A stretch of 50,122 nt of DNA from Bacteroidales bacterium (GTDB lineage: Bacteria > Bacteroidota > Bacteroidia > Bacteroidales > F082), in NCBI GenBank assembly GCA_017649945.1, contig JAGCFU010000089.1, positions 1-50,122 of the forward strand. Direction: 5' to 3'. Both the position numbers and the translations under genes were made by a program. The stretch's first letter is position 1; every line of letters starts with the position of its first letter. This document shows, piece by piece, positions 40,427 through 49,152 of the stretch. A model generated the notes under the pieces. That model had not been told where the DNA came from, made no database searches, and was given only the letters and a program-made list of their open reading frames with translations.

Positions 40427-43400
40427 ATGAAATTTTTTTATAGATTTTTACGATGCGCCGCTCTGATGGTCATGATGATGCCTTTAATGGTGTTGGGACA
40501 GATTACCCCTACAACCGACACCAATGGGAACGGCACAATTGAAGATAATGAGAAAAATCTCTATCTGATTCAGACGAATCAGTTCGAGAGTTTCTATATA
40601 GCGCCTAATGGTAGCAATCTTAATACCGCGAACCTTCCTCACGCTAGTATGCTGTGGTATTTTTTGGAAGCGGAATATGACGAAGTCAATGAAATCCAAT
40701 ACTACTACATTATCAATAATTCCACCAATAAATACATGTGCCACGGTGGTGGTACATCAAACACCACAGATAGCAGAGGTGTCACGCTAGTTGACAAGGA
40801 TGCGTCCAATGAGGAGAGATGTAAGTTCAAATTTGTTGAAGACAACTCTAATGAAACGGACGGTTTTTACAATATAGATGTTAAAGGTAATCCCACTTAT
40901 TTTGCATTGAACAAGCAAAGTGGTAATGTATCCACTAATAATATCAGATTGACTGATAACCAATACGTTCATAACACAAACTCCAAATGGAAGTTTATTC
41001 CTTACGATGGGACTTTAGTTTGGCCAAATCCACCATTTACTGTATCAACAGATATAGTTAAGCATTACTATAAGATACATAACAAGAATGCTAATACATA
41101 CTATATTTCCACAAACCCTTCCACAAGTAAGGTAACATACTCCAGCACGGAAAGCGATTATATGACTTGGTATTTCAAAGAGGCTCCTTCCGGTGGCTTG
41201 ATGAAATACTATTACATCATTAATCCAGCATCTGGAGACAAATACATGTACTTTGACGGAGACACAGGTACCGGCAATCAAACCGATGCAATAAGCCTAA
41301 AAGGCATAAACGAAGCCAATGTCGTAGCTGACAGATTCATGTTTGTCATTGTGCAAGCAGCAGTAATTGGCAATAACGATACTCCTATAAATGGGTATTA
41401 TATGATTGTTCCAAAACTGTTAATTGGCAATCTTTGGAATAGCAACAGTCTTGGGAATAACTCACCGTCAAACGGCAGTAATATGGGAATCATACCAGGT
41501 AGAGGTGCTGACGTTTACTCGCATTGGTCTTTCGAGGCAACGAATGATTGCTCGACACCTACAATCACTTATTCAAGCGCAACAGGTAAAATAACTATCA
41601 CTACTATTCCAGTTGATGCTGATATCCATTATACAACAAACGGAGATGAGCCATCCTCCAGTGTTGGAGAACTCTATAATGATCCGTTTGTGGTATCTTC
41701 TCCAGTGACCATCAAGGCCATTGCCACCAAAACAGGTTTTTCTGATTCAGGGATAGCGACGAAATCTTTCGATCAAGTTGCCACACCTGATTTTGAAATG
41801 ACAGACGATGGAACAGTAAGGCTGACTTGTGCCACTGACGGAGCTAGCATCTATTATGAGATGGGCTCCACACCAAGCGATCCAACCACATCAAGCACAC
41901 ATTATGCTGGTTTTATCAAAAACGCAGCTGGTCAACATATCAAAGCCATTGCGGTGAAAGATGGGTTGATAAATTCCGCCATATTGGAAACCGGACAGAT
42001 TACATTTACCTGCGCCACACCAGTCATCAGAGAAACTTCGCCCACAACGTTTTCCATCATATGCAGTTATCCTACCAGCGGAGTCACTATCCGATACAAC
42101 AAAGGAATCAATCCTGATGACCCTACACCAGAATCAGGTACCATATATAACGGCCCCGTGACTTTCAATGAGTCTGAAACCGTCAAAGCCATCGCTTATG
42201 CTACGAATTATACCCCTTCCGATGTGGTGACATGGCCTCATGATTACTCACAGGATTATCTGACATTCAGAGTATTGACTGGTGGTACAATTGGATGGAA
42301 AGCTTATGAAGGTCTTACCAAAACAATTCAATATAGTATAAATGATGGAGATTGGACTGTTTGGACATCCACTTCTGATGGAGCAACTATTTCCGTTCAA
42401 GCAGGAAATCTTGTAAGACTTAGAGGAACTGCGTATCCGTATGCTACAAGTAAAGATGCATACTCCGGATTCGAAGGTGGGACTGCCACGTATGAAATTG
42501 AAGGCAATATCCATAGCTTGATATACGGAGATGATTTTGCAGGAAACAACACAATGCCGGACAACACTTATATGTTCTGTTCATTGTTCAAAAAGTCAAA
42601 AGCAACCTCTGCCGAGAACTTGATTCTTCCAGCTACCACTCTTAGAAATTATTGTTATAGAGCATTGTTCAGCTATGCAACCAGTTTAGTGAAACCTTGT
42701 GCTCTTCCAGCTACAACACTTGCAACCGGTTGTTATTGGTATATGTTTGAAAGATGTGCAATAACTGCGGCTCCAGAACTTAACGCTACAACTCTTGTTA
42801 ACGAGTGTTACGGTCACATGTTTAATTTGTGCTCAAACCTTAGTTATATAAAATGTACAGCTGTAGATGGATTTTCAGCTTCAAAAGCATTAGAAAACTG
42901 GGTTTCTGACGTAGCATCTTCTGGTGTGTTCGTGAAAAATTCAAATAAGACATGGCCTTCCGGAATTTCTGGAATACCATCCGGTTGGACAATATATAAT
43001 GACTATCTCTTATATAGTCCAGAAATCAGTTGTGATGGTGAATATATAACAATAACTTGTACTACACCAGAAGCATCTATATATTATAGATTGAATCAAA
43101 CAGGAGACTTCTCAGAGTATAGCTCTCCTATACCTTTTAATGAAACTGCAACTGTTGAAGCATATTCAACTAAAGACAACAATACAAGCAGTACCGAAAT
43201 TATTACATATGAAAAATATGACTCTCCATTAGATGAATCCACAAGATTGTTGGATTCTTGGACTTATGGTGGCAACCAAGTCACATTACCATACTCCGTA
43301 AATTGCGAAAATGGACATTCGTCAAGTTATTCAAAAGGATCATATACATTTGAGACAACAGCCACTTTATATAGACGTCAGCCTACTTATTTGTGGTTCC

Positions 43401-46400
43401 AGCATGCCGACCAATCAGCAGACATTTATGTTGATGATGTATTTGTGACCACTCACTGGGGTGGCTACAATGCTTTCTTTGTTGATATAAGCAATTATGT
43501 ACATCAAGGAACAAACCAAATCAAAGTTGTACTGAACAACACAACAAGAGATGTATTAGCACCTAATGCCGGTGACTTCAATTTCAATGCCACTCTTGGT
43601 AAGGTTAAATTGTTGACAAGTCCGGTGTTGCCATCAATTGATTATGGATATGATGGATTCCATATCACATCAACAGTGACATCGCAAGAAGCAACCATAA
43701 CAGTAAAAACAGCTGTTCCAGCAGAAGCAACTGTCATCTGTTCTATAAATGGTGACAACTGTGAATATTCAAACACCCAGATAAGTACAGGTGAAGAAAT
43801 CACATTCGAGACAACCATCAACAATCCGCATCTTTGGAATGGTATATCGGATCCATATCTATATGATGTGACACTCACCATTAAAAAAGATGATGTAGTA
43901 TATCATCAATTCGAGAGAGGATATGGTCTCAGGTTCTATGAATATGTCATCAATAAAACTGTTGGCAATGAAAACTACACAGGATTCCTTCTCAATGGCT
44001 CGCCTTATCTTTTAAGAGGTGTTTGTACGCACCATGATTTGGAAGGAAAGGCCAATGCCCTTACTGATGAAGATATTGCCAATGACTTTGCCATAATTCA
44101 AGAACTTGGATGTAATTTCGTTCGTCTCGCACACTATCCACATCCTAAAGAAGTTTATGACTGGTGCGATAGGCTTGGAATCATTGTCCAAACCGAAGTT
44201 CCTTGTGTAAACAGATTCCAAAATACATTACCACAGGATTATTATGACCATCTATATATTCAATATGAGGATATGGTAAGACAGCATTACAATCATCCTT
44301 GTATTATGTTCTGGGGACTTTTCAATGAGGCAACTACTGATGATACTTCAATTGCCAAACCAAGACTTGAAGATTATAGGACATATATTAAGAATATTGA
44401 TCCGGAACGTTGGGTTGGTTATGTTGTAAGTCATAGTTCGTCAAATCCAAGTAGTTTGATGGGCAATCCTAATATGGATTGGTTTGGATGTAATATTTAC
44501 GTTGGTTGGTATATTAGCCCAGATATAAATGACCCAACATACCAATTGAATACACGTAAAACTAACATCATTACGAACTTACATAAACCATTGGCATTTT
44601 CTGAATATGGTTGCGGTGGCACACAAAGCTGTCACTCTGATGACTTTATGACAACAACAACAAGGGGTAACAACCCAAGACACGACATTGAATATCAGAT
44701 GTGGTTGCATGAAGGACATATTGCTGCTATTAAGAATTTTCCGGAACTTTTGTTCACATCTCAATGGCAATTATTTGATATAGCAGTGTCTAGTAGAAGA
44801 GAAGGATATACAATATGCCTTGATGGAGAAAGCACATATGAAGATAATAATTTAAAATATTTGAACAATAAGGGACTTGTTGAAAGAGACCACAAGACAA
44901 AGAAGGATCCATTCTATTTGTACAAGGCTTGGTGGAACCAGACAGACAAATTTGTACACATTTGCGGAAAGGATTATGAAAAGTTAAATGGCAGAGCAAT
45001 AAAGTGCTATACAAACGATGGTGATAAATTGACACTTTTTGTAAATAATGTAGAGATTCAAACTGTCACAGTTGAAAACAATATTGCGACATTCACGGCA
45101 AGAGATTTCAATCAAAGTGATGTGATTAGAGTAAATGGCGCAACAACATACGATGCATTTACTTTAACTAATGACTTCATAACCGATGGCAATTGGGACG
45201 TGGCCACCAACTGGAACGGTCATGCGGTACCTACTGCTGGCAGCGATGTGATCATCAGAGCTGAATGTACAATTCCGAATGGAGTTGTAGTCCAAGCCAA
45301 CCATATCACTATTGGTGAAAACGGTAGCCTCACTATTGCCGAAGGCGGTCAGCTCATCCACAGCAACGAAGGTGTTGTTGCTACTGTTGAGAAGGACATC
45401 ACAGCCTACACGGTAATCCAAAATCAAGGCGAGGAATTTACCGACGGCTGGTATTTCATCGCCTCGCCCATCACGGACGACTACACACCCACAGGCAGCA
45501 TGGTTGAAAACACCTACGACTTGTATCGCCTCAACAACACCACTTGGGAGAACTACAAACAATCGGGTGATCACTATCATTTCAACCTTGAATCAGGCCG
45601 TGGTTATCTTTACGCAAACAGCGAAGACATAACGCTTCAGTTCACTGGAACCCTCAAACCATACGCGGCAAGCGAATCCGTAAACGTCAGCACAGGCTGG
45701 AACCTCATCGGCAACCCATTCGCTTACAATGTTTACGCCAACCGCGCATTTTATAAGATGAATGATGACAAGACAGGTATTGAGGCCGTTTCAGCATTCA
45801 GCACAAGTCCTATCGCCCCCTGCACAGGCATCGTGGTCGAAGCCGAAACAGATGGCGACGTAATCTTCAGTAAGGAAGCACCCGCGCAAAGCCAAGGCAG
45901 CAACGGCAGTTTGCTGATTGCATTGAAAAAAGCCAACGCACGCAACAATGCCTTGTTAGACAACGCCATCGTGAGCTTCAATGAAGACGGCCAGCTTGGC
46001 AAGTTCTACTTCGGCACACAGAACGCCAACATCTACATCCCGCGAAATGGCAAGGAATATGCTATAGCATTTTCCAACTGTCAAGACGACATTCCATTGA
46101 ATTTCAAGACAGCAGAAACTGGCATCTACACCATCAGTTTTGAAGGCGAAGAGATGTATCTCAATAGCATTTATCTCATTGATATGCTAACAGGTCAAGA
46201 AATCGACCTGAGCTTCAACCCGAGCTACACCTTCTTGGGCTCAGCTGCTGATCGTTCTGAGAGATTCAAGATTGTGTTCAAAACAGGCTTTGAGAATGCT
46301 CCGAGCGATATCTTCGCATACCAGAACGGCAACGACATCGTCGTCAGTGGCGAAGGCGAACTCCAGATCTTCGATGTGATGGGGCGCTTGGTCTCGACAC

Positions 46401-46495
46401 ATCACATCAGCGGTGTGGAGAGGTTCAACGTCAAGACACAGGGTGTTTACATCTTCAAATTGAATGATAAGACACAGAAAATCGTGATAAGATAA
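40427..46495 (+). CDS. Giant T9SS-secreted protein with GH2 catalytic domain
   Basis: A 2022-residue protein. A signal peptide (about residues 1-24, ending V-L-G-Q) is followed by two copies of a lectin-like module (about 25-377) and chitobiase C-terminal-like modules (about 378-604). A BspA-type repeat region rich in A-T-T-L and Cys lies at about 731-811. A full GH2 enzyme follows: jelly roll (938-1064), immunoglobulin-like domain (1065-1178) and TIM barrel (1181-1481). E1301 in F-W-G-L-F-N-E is the acid/base and E1393 in A-F-S-E-Y-G is the nucleophile. The last 450 residues are the module shared with the giant protein at the left end, ending in a T9SS sorting tail. It is probably a surface or released beta-glycosidase with several adhesion or carbohydrate-binding modules. 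Sugar specificity is unknown. A TTG at 40421 would add two residues, but the ATG is chosen. Confidence 0.88.
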   Translation: MKFFYRFLRCAALMVMMMPLMVLGQITPTTDTNGNGTIEDNEKNLYLIQTNQFESFYIAPNGSNLNTANLPHASMLWYFLEAEYDEVNEIQYYYIINNSTNKYMCHGGGTSNTTDSRGVTLVDKDASNEERCKFKFVEDNSNETDGFYNIDVKGNPTYFALNKQSGNVSTNNIRLTDNQYVHNTNSKWKFIPYDGTLVWPNPPFTVSTDIVKHYYKIHNKNANTYYISTNPSTSKVTYSSTESDYMTWYFKEAPSGGLMKYYYIINPASGDKYMYFDGDTGTGNQTDAISLKGINEANVVADRFMFVIVQAAVIGNNDTPINGYYMIVPKLLIGNLWNSNSLGNNSPSNGSNMGIIPGRGADVYSHWSFEATNDCSTPTITYSSATGKITITTIPVDADIHYTTNGDEPSSSVGELYNDPFVVSSPVTIKAIATKTGFSDSGIATKSFDQVATPDFEMTDDGTVRLTCATDGASIYYEMGSTPSDPTTSSTHYAGFIKNAAGQHIKAIAVKDGLINSAILETGQITFTCATPVIRETSPTTFSIICSYPTSGVTIRYNKGINPDDPTPESGTIYNGPVTFNESETVKAIAYATNYTPSDVVTWPHDYSQDYLTFRVLTGGTIGWKAYEGLTKTIQYSINDGDWTVWTSTSDGATISVQAGNLVRLRGTAYPYATSKDAYSGFEGGTATYEIEGNIHSLIYGDDFAGNNTMPDNTYMFCSLFKKSKATSAENLILPATTLRNYCYRALFSYATSLVKPCALPATTLATGCYWYMFERCAITAAPELNATTLVNECYGHMFNLCSNLSYIKCTAVDGFSASKALENWVSDVASSGVFVKNSNKTWPSGISGIPSGWTIYNDYLLYSPEISCDGEYITITCTTPEASIYYRLNQTGDFSEYSSPIPFNETATVEAYSTKDNNTSSTEIITYEKYDSPLDESTRLLDSWTYGGNQVTLPYSVNCENGHSSSYSKGSYTFETTATLYRRQPTYLWFQHADQSADIYVDDVFVTTHWGGYNAFFVDISNYVHQGTNQIKVVLNNTTRDVLAPNAGDFNFNATLGKVKLLTSPVLPSIDYGYDGFHITSTVTSQEATITVKTAVPAEATVICSINGDNCEYSNTQISTGEEITFETTINNPHLWNGISDPYLYDVTLTIKKDDVVYHQFERGYGLRFYEYVINKTVGNENYTGFLLNGSPYLLRGVCTHHDLEGKANALTDEDIANDFAIIQELGCNFVRLAHYPHPKEVYDWCDRLGIIVQTEVPCVNRFQNTLPQDYYDHLYIQYEDMVRQHYNHPCIMFWGLFNEATTDDTSIAKPRLEDYRTYIKNIDPERWVGYVVSHSSSNPSSLMGNPNMDWFGCNIYVGWYISPDINDPTYQLNTRKTNIITNLHKPLAFSEYGCGGTQSCHSDDFMTTTTRGNNPRHDIEYQMWLHEGHIAAIKNFPELLFTSQWQLFDIAVSSRREGYTICLDGESTYEDNNLKYLNNKGLVERDHKTKKDPFYLYKAWWNQTDKFVHICGKDYEKLNGRAIKCYTNDGDKLTLFVNNVEIQTVTVENNIATFTARDFNQSDVIRVNGATTYDAFTLTNDFITDGNWDVATNWNGHAVPTAGSDVIIRAECTIPNGVVVQANHITIGENGSLTIAEGGQLIHSNEGVVATVEKDITAYTVIQNQGEEFTDGWYFIASPITDDYTPTGSMVENTYDLYRLNNTTWENYKQSGDHYHFNLESGRGYLYANSEDITLQFTGTLKPYAASESVNVSTGWNLIGNPFAYNVYANRAFYKMNDDKTGIEAVSAFSTSPIAPCTGIVVEAETDGDVIFSKEAPAQSQGSNGSLLIALKKANARNNALLDNAIVSFNEDGQLGKFYFGTQNANIYIPRNGKEYAIAFSNCQDDIPLNFKTAETGIYTISFEGEEMYLNSIYLIDMLTGQEIDLSFNPSYTFLGSAADRSERFKIVFKTGFENAPSDIFAYQNGNDIVVSGEGELQIFDVMGRLVSTHHISGVERFNVKTQGVYIFKLNDKTQKIVIR

Positions 46496-46507
46496 CAAAA
46501 CTGACAT

Positions 46508-46540
46508 AAAAAAAGAGACGTCAGATGGCGTCTCTTTTTT
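46508..46540. terminator. Bidirectional terminator
   Basis: AAAAAAAGAGACG, an eight-base loop, then CGTCTCTTTTTT. The 7-bp GC-containing stem is extended by A-T pairs and flanked by A and T tracts. It lies just after the GH2 giant gene and would also stop the minus-strand tRNA transcript. Confidence 0.85.
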
Positions 46541-46543
46541 GTG

Positions 46544-46618
46544 TCGGGGTAGCAGGATTCGAACCTGCGACCCCCTGCTCCCAAAGCAGGTGCGCTAGCC
46601 GGACTGCGCTATGCCCCG
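46544..46618 (-). tRNA. tRNA-Pro, anticodon TGG
   Basis: The minus strand folds as a tRNA: acceptor C-G-G-G-G-C-A, anticodon stem C-C-T-G-C with loop T-T-T-G-G-G-A, T arm G-C-A-G-G with T-T-C-G-A-A-T, and discriminator A. CCA is not encoded. The acceptor stem has one C-A mismatch (sixth pair), tolerable but worth noting. It reads CCA and probably other Pro codons. Confidence 0.95.
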
Positions 46619-46627
46619 ATATTCCGG

Positions 46628-46715
46628 CGGAGAAGGGGGGATTCGAACCCCCGGTAGCCTTAGGGGCTACGACAGTTTAGCAAACTGTTGGTTTCAGCCA
46701 CTCACCCACCTCTCC
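46628..46715 (-). tRNA. tRNA-Ser, anticodon GCT
   Basis: The minus strand gives acceptor G-G-A-G-A-G-G pairing with C-T-T-C-T-C-C, anticodon loop T-T-G-C-T-A-A, a long variable arm typical of serine tRNA and discriminator G. It reads AGC/AGT. It lies 9 bases from tRNA-Pro on the same strand and is probably co-transcribed, ahead of it. Confidence 0.95.
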
Positions 46716-46825
46716 AGTTTTCTGTGGCTTTGTGGCTGCAAAAATACAACATTTTTTAATACAACCAAACATTTTTTGAAAAATTTTTTATTTAATGTTT
46801 TTGTTGCTGATAATCAGAATTTTAT

Positions 46826-46833
46826 TACCTTTG
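46826..46833 (+). promoter_or_regulatory. Promoter -7 box for the alkaline phosphatase gene
   Basis: TACCTTTG with a TTG at 46804-46806 and a 19-bp spacer fits the Bacteroidetes promoter. The ATG at 46850 is 16 bases downstream. No PhoB-like box is evident. Confidence 0.55.
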
Positions 46834-46849
46834 CAGCAAATATTTTACC

Positions 46850-47926
46850 ATGAAAACACGTAGATTTTTATCATTTTTACTCATTACGGCAACCTTATTT
46901 TCAGCTTTAAGTTGCTCAAACAATGAGAAACAGGCTCCTAAGACAGCTAAAAACGTCATCTTACTCATCGGCGACGGCATGGGGCCGGCACAAGTTTATT
47001 CACTCATACTCACAAGTTCTGAAAAAACAGCTTTTGAGCGCTTCCCATATTCAGGCTTCTCCATAACGAAGTCAGCATCAAACGAGATAACAGACTCAGC
47101 AGCCGGCGGTTCGGCCATCGCAAACGGCACAAAATCAAATAACGGTTGCGTTGGAATGACCGCCGACAGCATCCCAATGCCAAGCATGCTCGACATCTTT
47201 GCCGAACAAGGCAAGAAGACAGGTGTCGTAGTGACATGCGCAGTGACACACGCCACACCGGCCGATTTCTTAGCACACAACATAACACGTAAAAATACCG
47301 AAGAAATAGCACTCGAAATCTCAAAAAAGGAAAAGCTTGATGTGCTTTTCGGCGGAGGTAAGAAATATTTCACAGAACGCAAGGATGGCCTTGACCTCAT
47401 CGGCAAGATGTGGGAAAACGGATGGAACATCTACGACTCACTCCCACAAATCGAAAACAACAACGCCAGAACCATGGTGCTGACATGCCGCAAACATCCT
47501 GTCAAAGCTCCTGAACGCGGCGATTTCCTGCCACAAGCCACTGCTAAAGCCATTGAGATGCTCGACAATGAAAACGGTTTCTTCCTCTTGGTCGAAGGCT
47601 CACAGATTGACTTCGCCTGCCATGACAACGACTCGGCCACTCTCGTGGAAGAGATGCGCGACTTCAACAAAACCCTTAACGTGGTGCTCGATTTCGCAGA
47701 AAAAGATCAGAACACACTGGTCATAGTCACAGCTGACCATGAAACAGGCGGACTCACTTTCATCGACCCGGATGGCAAATACACACGCACCGATTTCAAA
47801 TGGAGCACAGGAAGCCACTCCGCAATATTTGTCCCGGTATTCTCATACGGCCCTGGCGCCGAGAGATTCTCCGGCATCATGGACAACACCGACATTATCA
47901 AAAAGATAATGGACATCACAAAATAA
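46850..47926 (+). CDS. Alkaline phosphatase, lipoprotein
   Basis: A 358-residue member of the alkaline phosphatase superfamily. The N-terminus is a lipoprotein signal with C22 in S-A-L-S-C, so it is anchored in a membrane outside the cytoplasm. Metal- and phosphate-binding motifs are present: I-G-D-G-M-G-P-A-Q, the catalytic serine in T-D-S-A-A-G-G-S-A, E-G-S-Q-I-D-F-A-C-H-D-N-D and the late T-A-D-H-E-T-G-G-L. It removes phosphate from monoesters in the periplasm. Short, without the insert loops of E. coli PhoA, it resembles the compact Bacteroidetes type. The motif reads A-A-G-G instead of the commoner A-A-S/G-A-T. A strong terminator follows. Confidence 0.93.
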   Translation: MKTRRFLSFLLITATLFSALSCSNNEKQAPKTAKNVILLIGDGMGPAQVYSLILTSSEKTAFERFPYSGFSITKSASNEITDSAAGGSAIANGTKSNNGCVGMTADSIPMPSMLDIFAEQGKKTGVVVTCAVTHATPADFLAHNITRKNTEEIALEISKKEKLDVLFGGGKKYFTERKDGLDLIGKMWENGWNIYDSLPQIENNNARTMVLTCRKHPVKAPERGDFLPQATAKAIEMLDNENGFFLLVEGSQIDFACHDNDSATLVEEMRDFNKTLNVVLDFAEKDQNTLVIVTADHETGGLTFIDPDGKYTRTDFKWSTGSHSAIFVPVFSYGPGAERFSGIMDNTDIIKKIMDITK

Positions 47927-47957
47927 AAAAAAGTCGGCAGTGATGCCGACTTTTTTT
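47925..47957. terminator. Bidirectional terminator
   Basis: An A tract, GTCGGCA, loop GTGA, TGCCGAC and a seven-T tract. The perfect 7-bp stem with A and T tracts on either side serves the convergent alkaline phosphatase and DUF3332 genes. Confidence 0.9.
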
Positions 47958-47973
47958 AGCTAATAATAATCAA

Positions 47974-48474
47974 TTACTTTGCCATTTCTGAGCGGAAACT
48001 ATCTACGCCAGCCTGTGAAAGCTCAACGATTTTTGTTGTCTCACCCATGTTGAGGCAAATGTGATTGTCGTCCACATAACGGAACATTTCAACTTTCTGG
48101 TCGCCTTGGTTCACATACCATACGCCGTTCTCGTTGATGAACTGTACAGTCTCATCACCTTTGGTGATTGTGTAACCGTTTTCATTTGACTCCACTAAAT
48201 ACTTACCGTTTTCGGTATCGATGACTTCTGTCTTGCTTGCAACAGGATTGCTGCCTGTCCAGAATTCAATCGAATTGAGAACCAACATATCAGCAAGCAT
48301 ACATACAGGATAAACCGGGATAGGCCATGAGAAGAAGAAAATGATTTCGTTGACAAACTTGTTGCTTACCGATTCATTCCACTCATGATACTTGTTAGTC
48401 AATCCAAAAGAGCCGATGCATGATGACAAGAACAATGTTGATGCCAATGCGAGTGATAAAAATACTTTTTTCAT
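47974..48474 (-). CDS. DUF3332 family lipoprotein
   Basis: A 166-residue protein with a lipoprotein signal (L-S-S-C, Cys at 19). Near residues 27-80 it has the N-K-x-x-x-W-N-E ... F-F-F-S-W-P-I-P-V-Y segment and the N-S-I-E-F-W-T-G stretch typical of DUF3332, which includes a membrane-embedded hydrophobic segment. The C-terminal half is a small charged domain rich in glutamate and lysine. Function is unknown in the family. It is monocistronic, with an exact -7 box upstream, and lies convergent to the phosphatase gene. Confidence 0.85.
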   Translation of the reverse strand: MKKVFLSLALASTLFLSSCIGSFGLTNKYHEWNESVSNKFVNEIIFFFSWPIPVYPVCMLADMLVLNSIEFWTGSNPVASKTEVIDTENGKYLVESNENGYTITKGDETVQFINENGVWYVNQGDQKVEMFRYVDDNHICLNMGETTKIVELSQAGVDSFRSEMAK

Positions 48475-48519
48475 TTTTTTAAAAAATTATGTTAAACAAT
48501 AAGTTTTCTGATAACACTG

Positions 48520-48527
48520 CAAAATTA
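48520..48527 (-). promoter_or_regulatory. Promoter -7 box for the DUF3332 gene
   Basis: The minus strand reads TAATTTTG, 45 bases before the ATG at 48474. Confidence 0.5.
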
Positions 48528-48591
48528 ATAAAATTTTTTAAATATTTTCAAAAAAATTTAATTTATTCATATTTATTATAAAATATATTTA

Positions 48592-48599
48592 TATCTTTG
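48592..48599 (+). promoter_or_regulatory. Promoter -7 box for the RRM gene
   Basis: TATCTTTG, 54 bases before the ATG at 48654. The leader includes a six-codon mini-ORF (48614-48634) and a small hairpin. Confidence 0.55.
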
Positions 48600-48613
48600 C
48601 AAATTGTAATATT

Positions 48614-48634
48614 ATGCCATTAAAAGGCTTATAA
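48614..48634 (+). other. Six-codon leader ORF with small hairpin
   Basis: ATG-CCA-TTA-AAA-GGC-TTA-TAA encodes M-P-L-K-G-L, and the bases GCC-ATTAAAA-GGC can form a short stem-loop. It lies in the leader of the RNA-binding protein gene and may be a translational control element or chance. Confidence 0.25.
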
Positions 48635-48653
48635 AATAACAAATATCTCATAT

Positions 48654-48914
48654 ATGAAGATTTTTATTGCTAAATTATCTCCACGGACGACCGTAGACGA
48701 CGTGAAGCGCCTGTTCGAACGTTTCGGCACCGTTTCATCGTGCAAAGTCATCATGGATCATGAGACGAAACGCTCAAAATGCTACGGCTTCGTCGAAATG
48801 CCATATGACAATGAGGCTTACGTCGCTGTTGTTGAGACAAACGAAATTGACTTTATGGGCAGCGTTATCAACGTCAAAAAGTCAAAGCCGCAACCGCCTA
48901 CAGGAAAGAAATGA
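48654..48914 (+). CDS. Small RNA-binding protein, single RRM domain
   Basis: An 86-residue cytoplasmic protein made of one RNA recognition motif. RNP2 is I-F-I-A-K-L near the N-terminus and RNP1 is K-C-Y-G-F-V-E-M near residue 42, both with an aromatic residue for base stacking, and a short lysine- and proline-rich tail follows. Proteins of this type in Bacteroidetes bind single-stranded RNA and act as global or cold-response RNA chaperones; which holds here is unknown. It has its own promoter. Confidence 0.9.
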   Translation: MKIFIAKLSPRTTVDDVKRLFERFGTVSSCKVIMDHETKRSKCYGFVEMPYDNEAYVAVVETNEIDFMGSVINVKKSKPQPPTGKK

Positions 48915-48993
48915 TTTTAAATCATTGAAAGACAACTATTTACAAGATACAAATAATTTTTTGTATTTTTGCTTACATTTTATAAAAATTTTG

Positions 48994-49001
48994 TAATTTT
49001 G
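48994..49001 (+). promoter_or_regulatory. Promoter -7 box for tRNA-Arg
   Basis: TAATTTTG, 17 bases before the tRNA. The 16 bases 48993-49008 are identical to 49805-49820 before tRNA-Lys. An upstream TTTTTG stretch at 48966-48971 may supply the -33 part. Confidence 0.6.
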
Positions 49002-49018
49002 CAGTCGCGAAATGCAAT

Positions 49019-49092
49019 GGTCTGGTAGCTCAGCTGGATAGAGCAACAGCCTTCTAAGCTGTGGGTCTTGGGTTCGAATCCCAACCGGATCA
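49019..49092 (+). tRNA. tRNA-Arg, anticodon TCT
   Basis: Acceptor G-G-T-C-T-G-G pairs with C-C-G-G-A-T-C with two G-T wobbles. The anticodon stem is A-C-A-G-C with loop C-T-T-C-T-A-A, the T arm is T-T-G-G-G with T-T-C-G-A-A-T, and the discriminator is A. CCA is not encoded. It reads AGA. Confidence 0.96.
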
Positions 49093-49099
49093 CGCAAGC

Positions 49100-49129
49100 A
49101 AACGCCCAGCCAACAGGCCGGGCGTTTTT
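49100..49129 (+). terminator. Terminator after tRNA-Arg
   Basis: AACGCCC pairs with GGGCGTT, followed by a T run. An inner GCC-AACA-GGC stem makes the hairpin longer. Confidence 0.8.
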
Positions 49130-49152
49130 GATGCAAACAACAATAAAGACAT

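Noticed and set aside
46611-46853. An 80-codon open frame on the plus strand
   Set aside because: It runs across the tRNA-Ser gene and the promoter of the phosphatase gene, so it is a chance frame.
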